Source: Aporrectodea caliginosa (Eukaryota > Annelida > Clitellata > Crassiclitellata > Lumbricidae). Taken from it: a DNA stretch of 64,000 nucleotides. The stretch's first letter is position 1. Each line of letters opens with the position of its first letter. The notes under the pieces were generated by a model that did not search any database, had not been told where the DNA came from, and saw only the letters and a list, made by a program, of their open reading frames with translations. The DNA is taken from assembly GCA_020284085.1 (NCBI GenBank), contig JACEVL010000943.1, positions 97,501 through 161,500 on the forward strand, read 5' to 3'. Positions 54,530-64,000 of this stretch are shown piece after piece. Both the position numbers and the translations under genes were made by a program.

Positions 54530-57500
54530 GTATACCATGCAATCGTACAGGTGAAAATAAACTTTACGACGATCATTACACAGCATTGAAGCGTGATAAT
54601 GACCTTCATCGTGCGATATGGCGTTCGGCTGATTGCGTTCTACGTTGTAGTTCAAACTTCGAAGGAGATTGGTCTCAGGGAACAGGTGGACGTCCACTGG
54701 CAAGACCTTGGTACCACGGGTGATCTAAGGACAGTGGGGGACGAGGGATTTCGACTGGACAGGGCGATGGTGAAAGTCAAGAGGTACTGCACCCCAAACG
54801 AGTGTAGGAAGATTCCCCATTTGGTGCCAGTATGCACATTGGTAAGCATCGAGAGAGCAAGAGCCCAGAATCTAAAATGGAGCTAGAGTAAAACTACCAG
54901 GTGGTCTGCATCAGTTCTAACTGCCCTGGAAGACAGGGTGAAGGTCATTGGCATGCACTGCTAGAGAGTTAAAGCCAACATTCTCGTCTTGCACTTTGTC
55001 AAAACTGCAGAACTGTTGACTTTTGATCTGAGGATGTATTGAACGCCTGGAACAACTATTGTCAGAGGCATGCAGTGGAGGATTTAATTTAACTTAATCG
55101 TACATGGCATGCATGCATCTGCTATCTGTTACAAGATTACGTTAAAGTCGATTTAGCTCTGCATTTTCATTCGCCACTGCGTCACGATTTCTATGCTGAC
55201 CGCTGTTCATCGCCATCTAAAATCAATGTCTTCAGTTCGAATAATAGTCTTCCGCTTTGCAACTCCATTTAAATATAGTTAATTTTATGCCCTTGGTGCC
55301 GAATTAATATTGTTAATGGTGCCTTTTGATTAAGCTATCTCATTTTAATTATAGGATAAAATATTTCAATAGCAAACAAGTTAATTGAATTAAATGAAAT
55401 AGTGGAATTTTTCTGCATAGTTGTTGCCAAACTTTGCAAGAAATAGAAGACAGGCAAATAGCATAATTTCAGGAAGTCTTTCGAAATGAGTTTCAAAAGG
55501 ACGGAAAGAGTCTTTCCGACGAACGGAAGTTGTTGCAGCCAAGAAGGATTCCGTCAGAGACGGATGCTTTGGAGATGAGAGAGAGAGTGAGGCATCATTA
55601 TAAAGACGTGGAATGGAATCAATCAAACAAAGGCTATTGTGCTTGGTGGCTCCTTTCGATGGACAGGGCGGATATTTAGAATGTCCGGTGCGTTGGTTAG
55701 TCAGTTGGCTGGTCAGTTGGTCGGTCAGTTGGCTGGTCAGTTGCTGGTCGATCAGTTGCCTCCATGCAGCACCACTAATAGCATCGACAGAGGGATTAAC
55801 GACGACGACGATATGCCTAGAAAGTAGTTCAGAGTGTACAAGTGGAAAACTCATCAACCGACAAACGGAAGAACGGAAGGAAAACATCTCAAATGGGAAA
55901 CAAAGGAAATAAGAAATGAAGATGCATGGAAGCAGATAATAGAGAGAAGCACAGAAGCATAGAAGTAAGACAATCAAGCAAGTAAATCGATAATTTTAAT
56001 TAGTAACTTCAAACTCCACCGGTGTCTAAAGCACAACGCATGAAAATAAAGCAGCAATCAGGTCGATATTTTGAAGATTAGTCCAATGAGACAAAGAGAA
56101 ACAGTACGAATGATAAACCATTGAAAAAGGCATGTCTTAAATTTAGAACTAAAATGATGATACTGAACAGATAAGCTTACTGTAACAGGGAGAGTTTCCA
56201 AAATCTAGGTCCAACAACCGAAGAAGCTCGTTCACAAAAAAACAGTTCTAGTTTTAAGTATGAGCAGAGAAAGAAAATCATATGACCTGGTTAAATAACG
56301 CTAAGGCTGGGGAATAAGAACTGAGAAGGCACTAGACGAATAATTACCATTTAAATATATAATGATTGAGTGGACAAAGATAAGTAGCAAACCAATGCTT
56401 GAGGCAATGCAAACAGAGAATTGTATATAGTATCGAAAGCAGTAGACAAGTCAAGAAGAATAAGTGACATATCGCAATCTTCGTTTATTAGTTCTAACTG
56501 GCCAAGCGTGCGTCATCTACCGCCATCTCGCTACTCTAACCCTTCTTCCTCAGCTTCCATGCATGGTCGACTCTCGTGACTGAGCATCTGCTGACAGGTG
56601 CGAGTGTCCTCCTTCTAATCTGAAACAAGGAACTGACGCTAGGCTGCCTTCGACGGACAAAAAAGAAGTCGTTTAGATAGAACGGCAGCAGTCATTGCCA
56701 ACCACTCGATCTATGTTCTCAGCTGATTCTTCATTTCGTTTCGGTTTTTTTCTTCCGTCACCCAAACATCGTTCAGAACATGCAGGCCTGAATGTCTTCA
56801 TCATATCAAACAGCACTGGAAACAAAGATTTTACCAGTACTTTCTGAACAGTCTTGGATTTAGTTTATGAATTTTGAGCTATTGATTACGAAAATTACCA
56901 TTAAATTTTCCTAACCATACCGTTTTTTGGAAATCGCCTATTGCTTTTATTTCTTCTCGCACTTTAAGTCTACAGTAATATGTCACAAGGCAAGCTGCTT
57001 TGTATTAGCACAGACAGGCTGCCATGATGATGCTGGGGTATAAAAATCAGTGAAAGCTGAACAACGTGCAATGGGAATGCTAAGTCTTAGGCATGCCTGG
57101 GCATGCTTAGTCATGATGGATGTTAGCAATGCAGGTTTTAAAAGCAGCTCGCATACACAGCAGTTTCTATGCACGATATTGATATAAGTGTGTACGTACG
57201 CTGATACATATGTTCTAGAGGCATAGATAACACCGTGTGTGCATTCAGCAATAGCATTTATTGTCTGCAGGACGATTCGTTACAGCAGAAATATCTCGTC
57301 CATGTCGCCACAGTCGCGATGCATTGAATTGTATTTCGTGAAGAATATAATTATAAGCTTAAGCCTCACACAAGATGCATGACTGAACTGATTAAGAAAG
57401 CGAATGAGCTCTACTTCGGTTGTAAAATTGGTGATCAAGACAAACCATGATGGCTCATCAGTTATCACATTTACTGTGCAACATGTGCCATCGATCTTCA

Positions 57501-59490
57501 GAGCTTGGCTCAGAAGGCTCTCAGAAATCAATACTGTTCGCAGTCCCGATTATATGGGAAAAAACAGAAGGATTGAAGGACGGACTGTTACTTCCGTCTG
57601 ACAAATGTCGCTGGCTTCTCTGCTAAAATAAATCTATTGAATACCGTAATCTCCCTTCATCCATGCCGCATGACGACAGTATACCAGTACCGAAGCCACA
57701 AGGTACATGGAGCCTAGACGAGGCAGACGAAAATGCCACAATGCACGACTTAGACTGTTTATATCCGATGATGAATTAAAGAATGTGGTTAGGGACTACT
57801 TGCTGCCACTAGGTACGAACATTTCTGTCTTTCGGACCCGCCAAAAAGATATGAGAATTTCTTTGCACAGGTTGGCAATCTCTGTTTCTGCACTAATACT
57901 GATGGTCTGTTCTCGGCTTTGAGCTGTGAGCATGACGCACAACGAGGTTGTCTTTTATAGAGTCGTCATTTAGCCTGGAAGCTGCATGTCTTGTTACACA
58001 ATGGCAATGTCCACTCTTCAAAACCTATTGGTTATAAATACAATACACATACGAGAACTCTTCGAAAAATTGGAACTGTCGTTGAAACACACACAGTTGT
58101 TACAACAACTACAACTTGAACATCTGTGGTGATCTAAACGTAGTGGAACTGCTACTAGGAGTTGAACTCAGATATACCAAGTAGTGTTGTTTCATTTGCA
58201 AATTGGACAACCGTGGTAAAGAGTATCATTGCATTAAAAAACTGGCTGCCCCGTTAGGAACCTTTGGTTCCAGGGCAGAAAAGTGTGGCACATAAACCAC
58301 TTGTCGACACAAGAAAGATGTTTTTGCCTCCTCTTTATATAAAATTCGGACTAATGATAAATTTTGTGAAAGTGTTGAACAAATAATGTGAGGATTTTGA
58401 TATCTGAGAACGATATTTCCTAGAATAACTGATGTCAATAGCAAGGAAGGCACAGTTGTTGGTCCACAATCAGACATGTCTCCAATGACAGTAGGGTCAT
58501 CCGTATTCAAGGATGTTGTTGAGAGTTTTCTCGATAACTAGGCCTACATAGCACCAAATTACGTTCCTCTGGGTGATATACGAAACCATCAAGTGCAACA
58601 TGTCGCTGAAGATTCATTTTTTATATTCACACTTGAACGTGTTCCCTGCTTGAATAAACGATAATACAATAACAATGCTAATCTTGGTGCAGTCAATGAG
58701 CAATTTTATTGTTCTGTATTTTCGTTTAATCAATCAATTAGGAGAGAGAACGCTGCTCCTTTACATGTAGGCCCTAATTAGGTTTAGTTGTTGAAATTTA
58801 TATGTCTAATTTAATTTGAGTTTGGTTATGAGTCTTATGACTGTTTTGCTCTAGTCCTTAGTATATATCAATGGTGAAAACTTACACTGTAAGGTTTCAC
58901 CAGGATATTGTGACGATGGGAAAGCGGCATCAAAGCAACTTGGACATTGAAACGAGAAGCATCAGATGCTGAGTAGGCATACAAAAGAAAATCTGTAGAA
59001 AAACAAAATATTTTAGCTCAGTTAATGAAATGCAATGTGCCATCATAATTGTGCGATTAAAAATGCTAAATATAGTCACAGTTAGAAGTCTAGTGTAATC
59101 TCCAAATTCCTACGTGATACAGTAAATCTGAAATAATATTTGTCTTTTCCGAAAGCAGAACTTTCCAAACATCTTTGTCCAGTGTAATCGATCATCGAAT
59201 GACCAATGCGATTCCAGTTCCTATTTTTATCTACAAGTTCACCTTACTACCCGTACTTTGCATGACCTACTTTACGTTTTAATTACGGTTATTAGCCTCA
59301 CCCTATAGCATCTTACCTGTCCTTACCTCACCTTGTCTTACGCTTATTAAACGAGTGAATATCTTTACATTGCTTTACCTGAACTGAATTTGCCATATTA
59401 TTATCTCATGCAGATTATCTGGTCTTATCTGTTGTAGATACTGTTGTTGACCTGGAGCATATTTCGCCACTCCAGAGAAAGTCGTCTGCT
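54530..59490. other. No gene recognised, two minor repeats
   Basis: Holds a minisatellite of GGTCAGTTGGCTGGTCAG units at 55690-55760 and, near 58653, a GAATAAACGATAATACAATA string like a retroposon tail. Open frames at 54593-54886, 57404-57601 and 57707-57922 have no recognisable domain or splice support. Confidence 0.35.
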
Positions 59491-59541
59491 TAGCGGCGAT
59501 GTTCGGTGACTAGAACTATCTTTCATTCGACTGGAATCAGA

Positions 59542-59590
59542 ATGCAGAAGGACGAAATGCCAGAGGATATCAGCGAAGAACAACTCAAAG
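59542..59590 (+). CDS. EF-hand gene exon 1
   Basis: 49 nt from ATG to donor CAAAG|GTCAGC, phase 1. Encodes the acidic N-terminal tail before the first EF hand. The frame is open upstream only to a GTG at 59506, so ATG 59542 is the best start; untranslated exons may lie further upstream. Confidence 0.85.
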
Positions 59591-61091
59591 GTCAGCTGCA
59601 GATTTCTTTCCCTCATCTTTTATTACCTTATCTTCCATCTTCCCGTCTTTTTGTCCTGTTGATTTCCCATGCTCATTTCCCTATTTAATAGAAAAAACTT
59701 TCATGAACTAGTAAAATCACCCTAAAACCTTAACCCAAATCTTAACAAACTACTTTTGGAGCTTAGAAGAAATGCAGTGAACAACATAACTGGTTGAGTT
59801 ACTCTCAGAGTGGCTACATAATGTTCCTAATGACTTATGCAGGCCAGCACTTCATGGCTCTAATTCCTGGGTTTGCTTCATAACTAATTCCCATCTGTTT
59901 AACCGATGATCACTATAGTACTACGCTCGCATTCTCTTCCAAGCATCACCTGTTCTGCTCTTTGACTACGAGACACTGGGAATCACGTATGGGCTCTAAA
60001 TAATACTAGTTTCGTTCGTATTCTGATATTTTGGTTTTCATTTATCTGTTTGCAGAACTTCACGAGGCTTTTGATATGTTTGACCACGATAAGGATGGTC
60101 GGATTACGTCATCGGAACTTCAGACTGTGATGAAAGCTCTGAGGCTCGAACCAACGGACGCCGAAGTACGAAGGATGATCAGCCAAGTAGATATAGACGG
60201 TAAAACAATCACAGCTTACAAAGCAACATTTACATAGCGCTGCTATTGTTCAGTTGTTTGACTTGTCCCAATGTGGTCCCTGCCTTTTAAATTTCTCTCC
60301 CAGCAATTTAAACTGACACACGTGACAGTAAACGGCAGGTAGCCTATTGTGATACAGTAACTCCAGTTTAAAGACTGTTTGGATGCTTTGGATGCGTTCT
60401 CGATGGTGCAGGTGTTAGCCTATCATTCTAGAGAGATACGAGGGAGGTATTCAGTTAAGGTAAACAAAATGAACGTATTGTCTATGTTCAGCGAAAAGCA
60501 ATATACCTTTTACGTCGACCCCACAAAACAACCAAAAGAACACCAAAAACCACACGAAACCAGCAAACCTCGATGAAACCACAAAAAATCGTCTCCACAC
60601 GGAGACAGAACAACACAGACCGATGGAGACTAGTACAATACAACACAATACAACACAATAGCATGTAGTAAATGCGAATAAATTGCCATTCTATTGTTGA
60701 CTGAATTGTGAGATTGTTGATGAAATCGTAGGCAATGGCAGCGTGGAGTTTAACGAGTTCATCGTGATGATGTCTTGTCGGATGCAGCAACAGAGTCTCA
60801 TAGACGACGAGATGAGGCGGCAGCAGAAGGAGGAGGACGAGGTGCGACAGGCTTTCCGCATCTTCGACATCGACGGAGATGGACTGATCGACGCTCAAGA
60901 ACTCAGGCTCACGATGCAGAACCTCGGAGAGAACCTCACGGACGACGACGTCCGAGCGATGATCAAGTCAGCCGACAAGAACGGAGACGGAAAAATAGAT
61001 TACGAAGGTAGCCATCATCATCACTCTGTATCCTCATAATCTTTATCATCATCATTATCATCACTCAGTACCATCCTAATCATCATATCTA

Positions 61092-61176
<85 letters not shown>

Positions 61177-62925
61177 CTCTGTATCCTCCTAATCATTGTC
61201 CTCATCTTTATCATCATCATTATCATCACTCAGTACCATCCTAATCAAAGTCCTCATATCTATCATCATCATCGTCATCATCATCACCCTTTCATATTGT
61301 AACTTAAAGAACATTGATAATTACACTTCTTACACTTCTCTATATATGTCATTCTTCGGAAAACTTGTAACTCTGGAGTTGTTCAAGCTTATTTCTGCTG
61401 AAATGTAAAGTCGTCAACCACAAATTATCATTTGCAAATTGTCACAGCTGCATGGTGTCTAGACCGCGCCGAAGAAGTAATAGCAGCCCTGCAACCGTTC
61501 TACTCAAGGACTAATTAAGTTGAACCCGATGACGATCATGTATATTGTATAAGCTCAGAGCAATATTACTTCCAAGGAAAGAACTGTTTTCTAGGAAATG
61601 AGGACTAATCCAAAAGGGATTGTTCGTCTGAAGTATTTTGGGTTTACTGTTACTCGTATACAGCGATCGAATCGCTTTGAGCAATAGCCAAGAAATGTCT
61701 GTCTACTTCAGCCTCTACAACGATAGAACCAGGTTTACGGAATGATTGATGTTGGAATGGGATGTCGGGATTTAGCAAATAGAGGAAAGTCGAAAGCAGG
61801 GAACTAGAAGAGAAACACTCCCCCGCTCTCTAGATTTTGAACGGTACTTATCCCCTGGAATTTCAACATCAATGAACCTAATACATCAATTTGATAAAAC
61901 TAAATTACGCTGCAGAGGGCAAAGCGAGACAAGTCAATATATGGTTAAGCAACATGCTTACAAATATTCCAGCTTCAAAGACATCTTGCGAGAACCCACA
62001 AGTGGGAACTTTTCCAGTTATCTTACAGAATAACTTTTCATTCCTAGAAAACTCTAACAATGGCATGAGCAAGCGTATAGGAAGAGCTTTTGTGAGATAC
62101 ATAAGACTGTAAGGCTCTATAGCAATGCATACAAACACGCAAATGAAAGTCGCATGTATGTATGCATGTATTGTATATATGTGTGTGTGTGTGGTGGGTG
62201 TGTGGGTGGGTGTGTGGGTGGGGTGTGGGTTTGTTTGGGTGTGTTTGTGTAGACATAGAAGAGGTGATGTTCTAATGAATATAATTTGTTCGACTGTCGA
62301 TCAAGTGTAGTAAACCTTTTGTCCACTTGAGCTAAACTTGGAAACTAACACTCGTATACTTCGTTGCGATTATCTCTGCATCCGATACAAAGATCCGAAT
62401 AACTATTATAGCGGACGATTTGCTTCTCGCTGATAATCTATTCAGAGGTAGCCTTCATCGTCTTCGACTGGTTGGCTATGTGGCGCTGTTTGCGCTGAGT
62501 GCATGGGACCGTTCTTCATTGATAGACTGAAACATTGCTGCGAACACTATCTAGTGCTAAGGAGAGATCTGTCTCAAAACACACAAGGTTCTACTGTAGG
62601 TCATGTCATCTCCATCAATGTCTGGCGTTTCTTTTATGCTACATGTAATGTAGTTGTAGCCGTGCAGTGGATACATTACATCCAATTTACGTTCAGTTGA
62701 ATATAGCGTCACGTGATCTGATCCATTTCCACCGAGATTCTTCTGAGATTTACGATGTTTCACTTCAGGCGATCAGCGATTGATGCCACGTGATGTGCTT
62801 TGTGATTAAAGCGCTTTGGAATAATTCACTAGATTAGATTAGTAGCGGTCATTAGGTTGTCATCGTAATGTTTATTTTTGCTTATTTTGACAGAATTTGT
62901 CCGTATGATGTACGGTAAACACTGA
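59542..62925 (+). CDS. Calmodulin/troponin-C-like protein with four EF hands, complete four-exon gene
   Basis: Encodes a 166-residue cytosolic calcium sensor. Exons 59542-59590, 60056-60199, 60732-61007 and 62894-62925 all meet in phase 1. All four 12-residue calcium loops are intact: [36 protein letters not shown] and [12 protein letters not shown], with acidic residues at 1, 3, 5 and 12 where expected. The protein starts [17 protein letters not shown] and ends RMMYGKH. It is longer than calmodulin (about 149) mainly through a charged linker ([18 protein letters not shown]) between hands 2 and 3, which points to a troponin-C-like or divergent calmodulin-like protein. I cannot choose between these. 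The start is the first ATG in frame before the first donor. Intron 3 is large and rich in microsatellites. Confidence 0.93.
60056..60199 (+). CDS. EF-hand gene exon 2
   Basis: 144 nt, phase 1 to phase 1, acceptor TTTGCAG and donor GACG|GTAAAA. Encodes EF hand 1 and the first half of EF hand 2. The intron that follows cuts the second calcium loop after D-I-D. Confidence 0.95.
60732..61007 (+). CDS. EF-hand gene exon 3
   Basis: 276 nt, phase 1 to phase 1, acceptor ATCGTAG and donor GAAG|GTAGCC. Completes EF hand 2, then encodes the linker, EF hand 3 and most of EF hand 4. More GC-rich than its surroundings. Confidence 0.95.
61012..61290. repeat. (ATC)n microsatellite and flanking degenerate copies
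   Basis: A nearly uninterrupted (CAT)n tract of about 90-100 bases around 61075-61173, embedded in degenerate ATC repeats and a local duplication (TCACTCTGTATCCTC... and TCACTCAGTACCATC...). It lies in intron 3 of the EF-hand gene. Confidence 0.95.
62172..62252. repeat. GT/GGGT-rich microsatellite
   Basis: TGTGTGTGTGTG then GTGGGTGTGTGGGTGGG type units in intron 3 of the EF-hand gene. G-rich on the plus strand. Confidence 0.9.
62894..62925 (+). CDS. EF-hand gene exon 4 with stop codon
   Basis: 32 nt after acceptor TTTGACAG, giving [10 protein letters not shown] and TGA at 62923-62925. It supplies the final glutamate of the fourth calcium loop, so the loop is complete only after splicing. 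No AATAAA was seen close downstream. Confidence 0.9.
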
Positions 62926-63084
62926 CAGCGGCGAAGAGAAGAAACGGATTCGTCTGATTCATCGTGTCTGATTGGTTGGCTCTGATTTCGCCTCCATCTC
63001 CATCACCAGAGGACGTTCAGGGAAACCTCTTCGTCATCTTTGGCTTTCGAATCATTACAAGACTACGAACCCCATTTTCACGGG

Positions 63085-63233
63085 CTTACATACTTGCGTA
63101 CATAAGTACGTACATACATGCTCACATGCATACATACACACATACACACATACGTACCTACATACAAATATGCATACATACACGCATGCACAGATGCATG
63201 CATACATGCATGCTTCCATACATACATACATTA
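63085..63233. repeat. CATACATA-type microsatellite
   Basis: About 150 bp of ACATACATGC and CACACATAC units just downstream of the EF-hand gene. Tyr/His/Thr-rich frames across it are artefacts. Confidence 0.9.
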
Positions 63234-63735
63234 TTATTCTTATTATATGGAGATTTTTAAAGCGCGTTATTATAGTTAAATACGCCGCGCATAGTATACT
63301 CTAGTAGCTTTTCGGCTTAGTTAGATGACTTGAACAAGTAAGACATTAATTGCTTCTTGAAGCTTTTGATATAAAGTTCCGGAACACGGAGTTCGACGGG
63401 CATCGCATTCCAAACCGTTGAGCTTTCCGGAACACATTAACTCGTAGCTCTTTCCTTAGTGCAATCGAGACCGACCAGGAGCTGAAGATGCTGGCACACA
63501 GTCTTTGGCTAAGTACGATAGCGCCATTACGTGAAGACACTTGTAAAGAATTTCCACCTTGAAGGCAATTCTCCTGCGAACGGGCAGCCAGTGCAGTTCT
63601 CGAGGTACAGAGGTGATATGATTAAATTTACAAACCTCTGTAATGAACCTGGCTGCAGCGTTCTGAACATTCTGCAGCTCCTCGACCAGCCCCGCGCTCA
63701 TGCCGTATAGCAAGCTGTTGCAGTAGTCCAGTCGA
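63230..63735 (-). mobile_element. LINE 3' fragment, reverse transcriptase C-terminus
   Basis: The minus strand reads LLYGMSAGLVEELQNVQNAA, HWLPVRRRIAFKVEILYKCL and AKDCVPASSAPGRSRL, the CR1/L2-like C-terminal segment, continued in another frame with LRKELRVNVFRKA. The 3' end at 63230-63275 has GCGCTTTAAAAATC and an ATAAT tail. The longest single frame spans 63713-63456; the 5' end is truncated near 63735. Confidence 0.88.
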
Positions 63736-63754
63736 CTACAGTGATTAGAGCGCG

Positions 63755-63850
63755 AGCTATAATATATATATATATAGGCCTACATACATATGCATACATA
63801 CATACATACACACGTACAATGCGTACATACATACATATCTTCATATATAC
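63755..63850. repeat. TATA and CATACATA microsatellite
   Basis: A (TA)n run followed by TAGGCCTACATACATATGCA-type and ACATACATACAC units next to the truncated LINE 5' end. Confidence 0.85.
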
Positions 63851-64000
63851 AATCATGCCTGGATACATGTAGATGATATTTGAGTATGTTTACTACATAA
63901 CTGTTCACGTCAGTAAATTTCATTAGCAGCCCTTGCGACAACAAATGTAAGCTGTCTAAAAAATAAAACGTTAGGACACCTGTTGGCAGGCATCAACCGC

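Noticed and set aside
57280..58510. Possible gene from several short frames on both strands
   Set aside because: No consistent exon phases, no domains, and frames are near the length expected by chance.
59506..59688. Longer first exon of the EF-hand gene starting upstream
   Set aside because: The upstream position is GTG, not ATG, and the frame beyond the donor at 59590 runs into intron. ATG 59542 fits family starts.
62964..63304. His/Tyr/Thr-rich frames downstream of the EF-hand gene
   Set aside because: They are translations of a CATACATA microsatellite.

Overview
The window is nuclear DNA from an animal, most likely a marine invertebrate; the species cannot be read from it. It shows many short phased exons with GT/AG introns, AT-rich introns, and dense relics of LINE, SINE, hAT-like and Helitron-like repeats. 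Most long open frames are strand shadows or low-complexity repeats. I find two genes I can assemble exon by exon, one broken gene inside a mobile element, and no confident RNA gene, CRISPR array or prokaryotic-type operon.

About 2.7-20.8 kb, minus strand: a gene of at least 21-22 coding exons. Its second half (exons between 12.1 and 2.8 kb) matches TFIIIC subunit 2 (GTF3C2, TFIIIC110), the WD-repeat subunit of the RNA polymerase III factor TFIIIC. Its first half (20.7-12.9 kb) encodes a basic, serine-rich region and four or five C2H2-like zinc fingers. Exon phases run without a break from the start codon at 20742 to the exon at 4313-4182, so I read one gene. A stop codon at 12875 would give a short zinc-finger-only form if one donor is skipped. 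Introns carry a Helitron-like element, LINE tails, a long hairpin, and two hAT-like elements beyond the last exon I can place. A probable promoter lies near 22.6 kb.

About 22.8-30.5 kb: a repeat-rich boundary with a local duplication, LINE 3' fragments on the minus strand, inverted hAT-like ends, and tRNA-type SINEs. From about 24.6 kb the octamer TAGGCCTA and close variants become common, while I noticed none in the first 24 kb.

About 31.4-45 kb: a GC-rich, CRE-containing block that looks like a promoter and untranslated first exon on the plus strand (donor near 32201), then a pyrimidine-rich block followed by a purine-rich block, LINE and MITE relics, a 230-bp (GGT)n tract and a 33-bp minisatellite.

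About 46.1-49.4 kb: the most unusual object here, a foldback-like element. Its roughly 1-kb and 0.83-kb inverted arms are each built from five or six collinear tandem units of about 160 bp. Between them lies a broken gene of a widespread uncharacterised protein family that ends in a cysteine-rich CXC-like motif.

About 53.4-54.5 kb: a 1.1-kb hAT-like element with exact 8-bp target duplications and a LINE 3' end nested inside. About 59.5-62.9 kb, plus strand: a complete four-exon gene for a 166-residue, four-EF-hand calmodulin/troponin-C-like protein. The right edge holds another LINE 3' end and CATA-type microsatellites.
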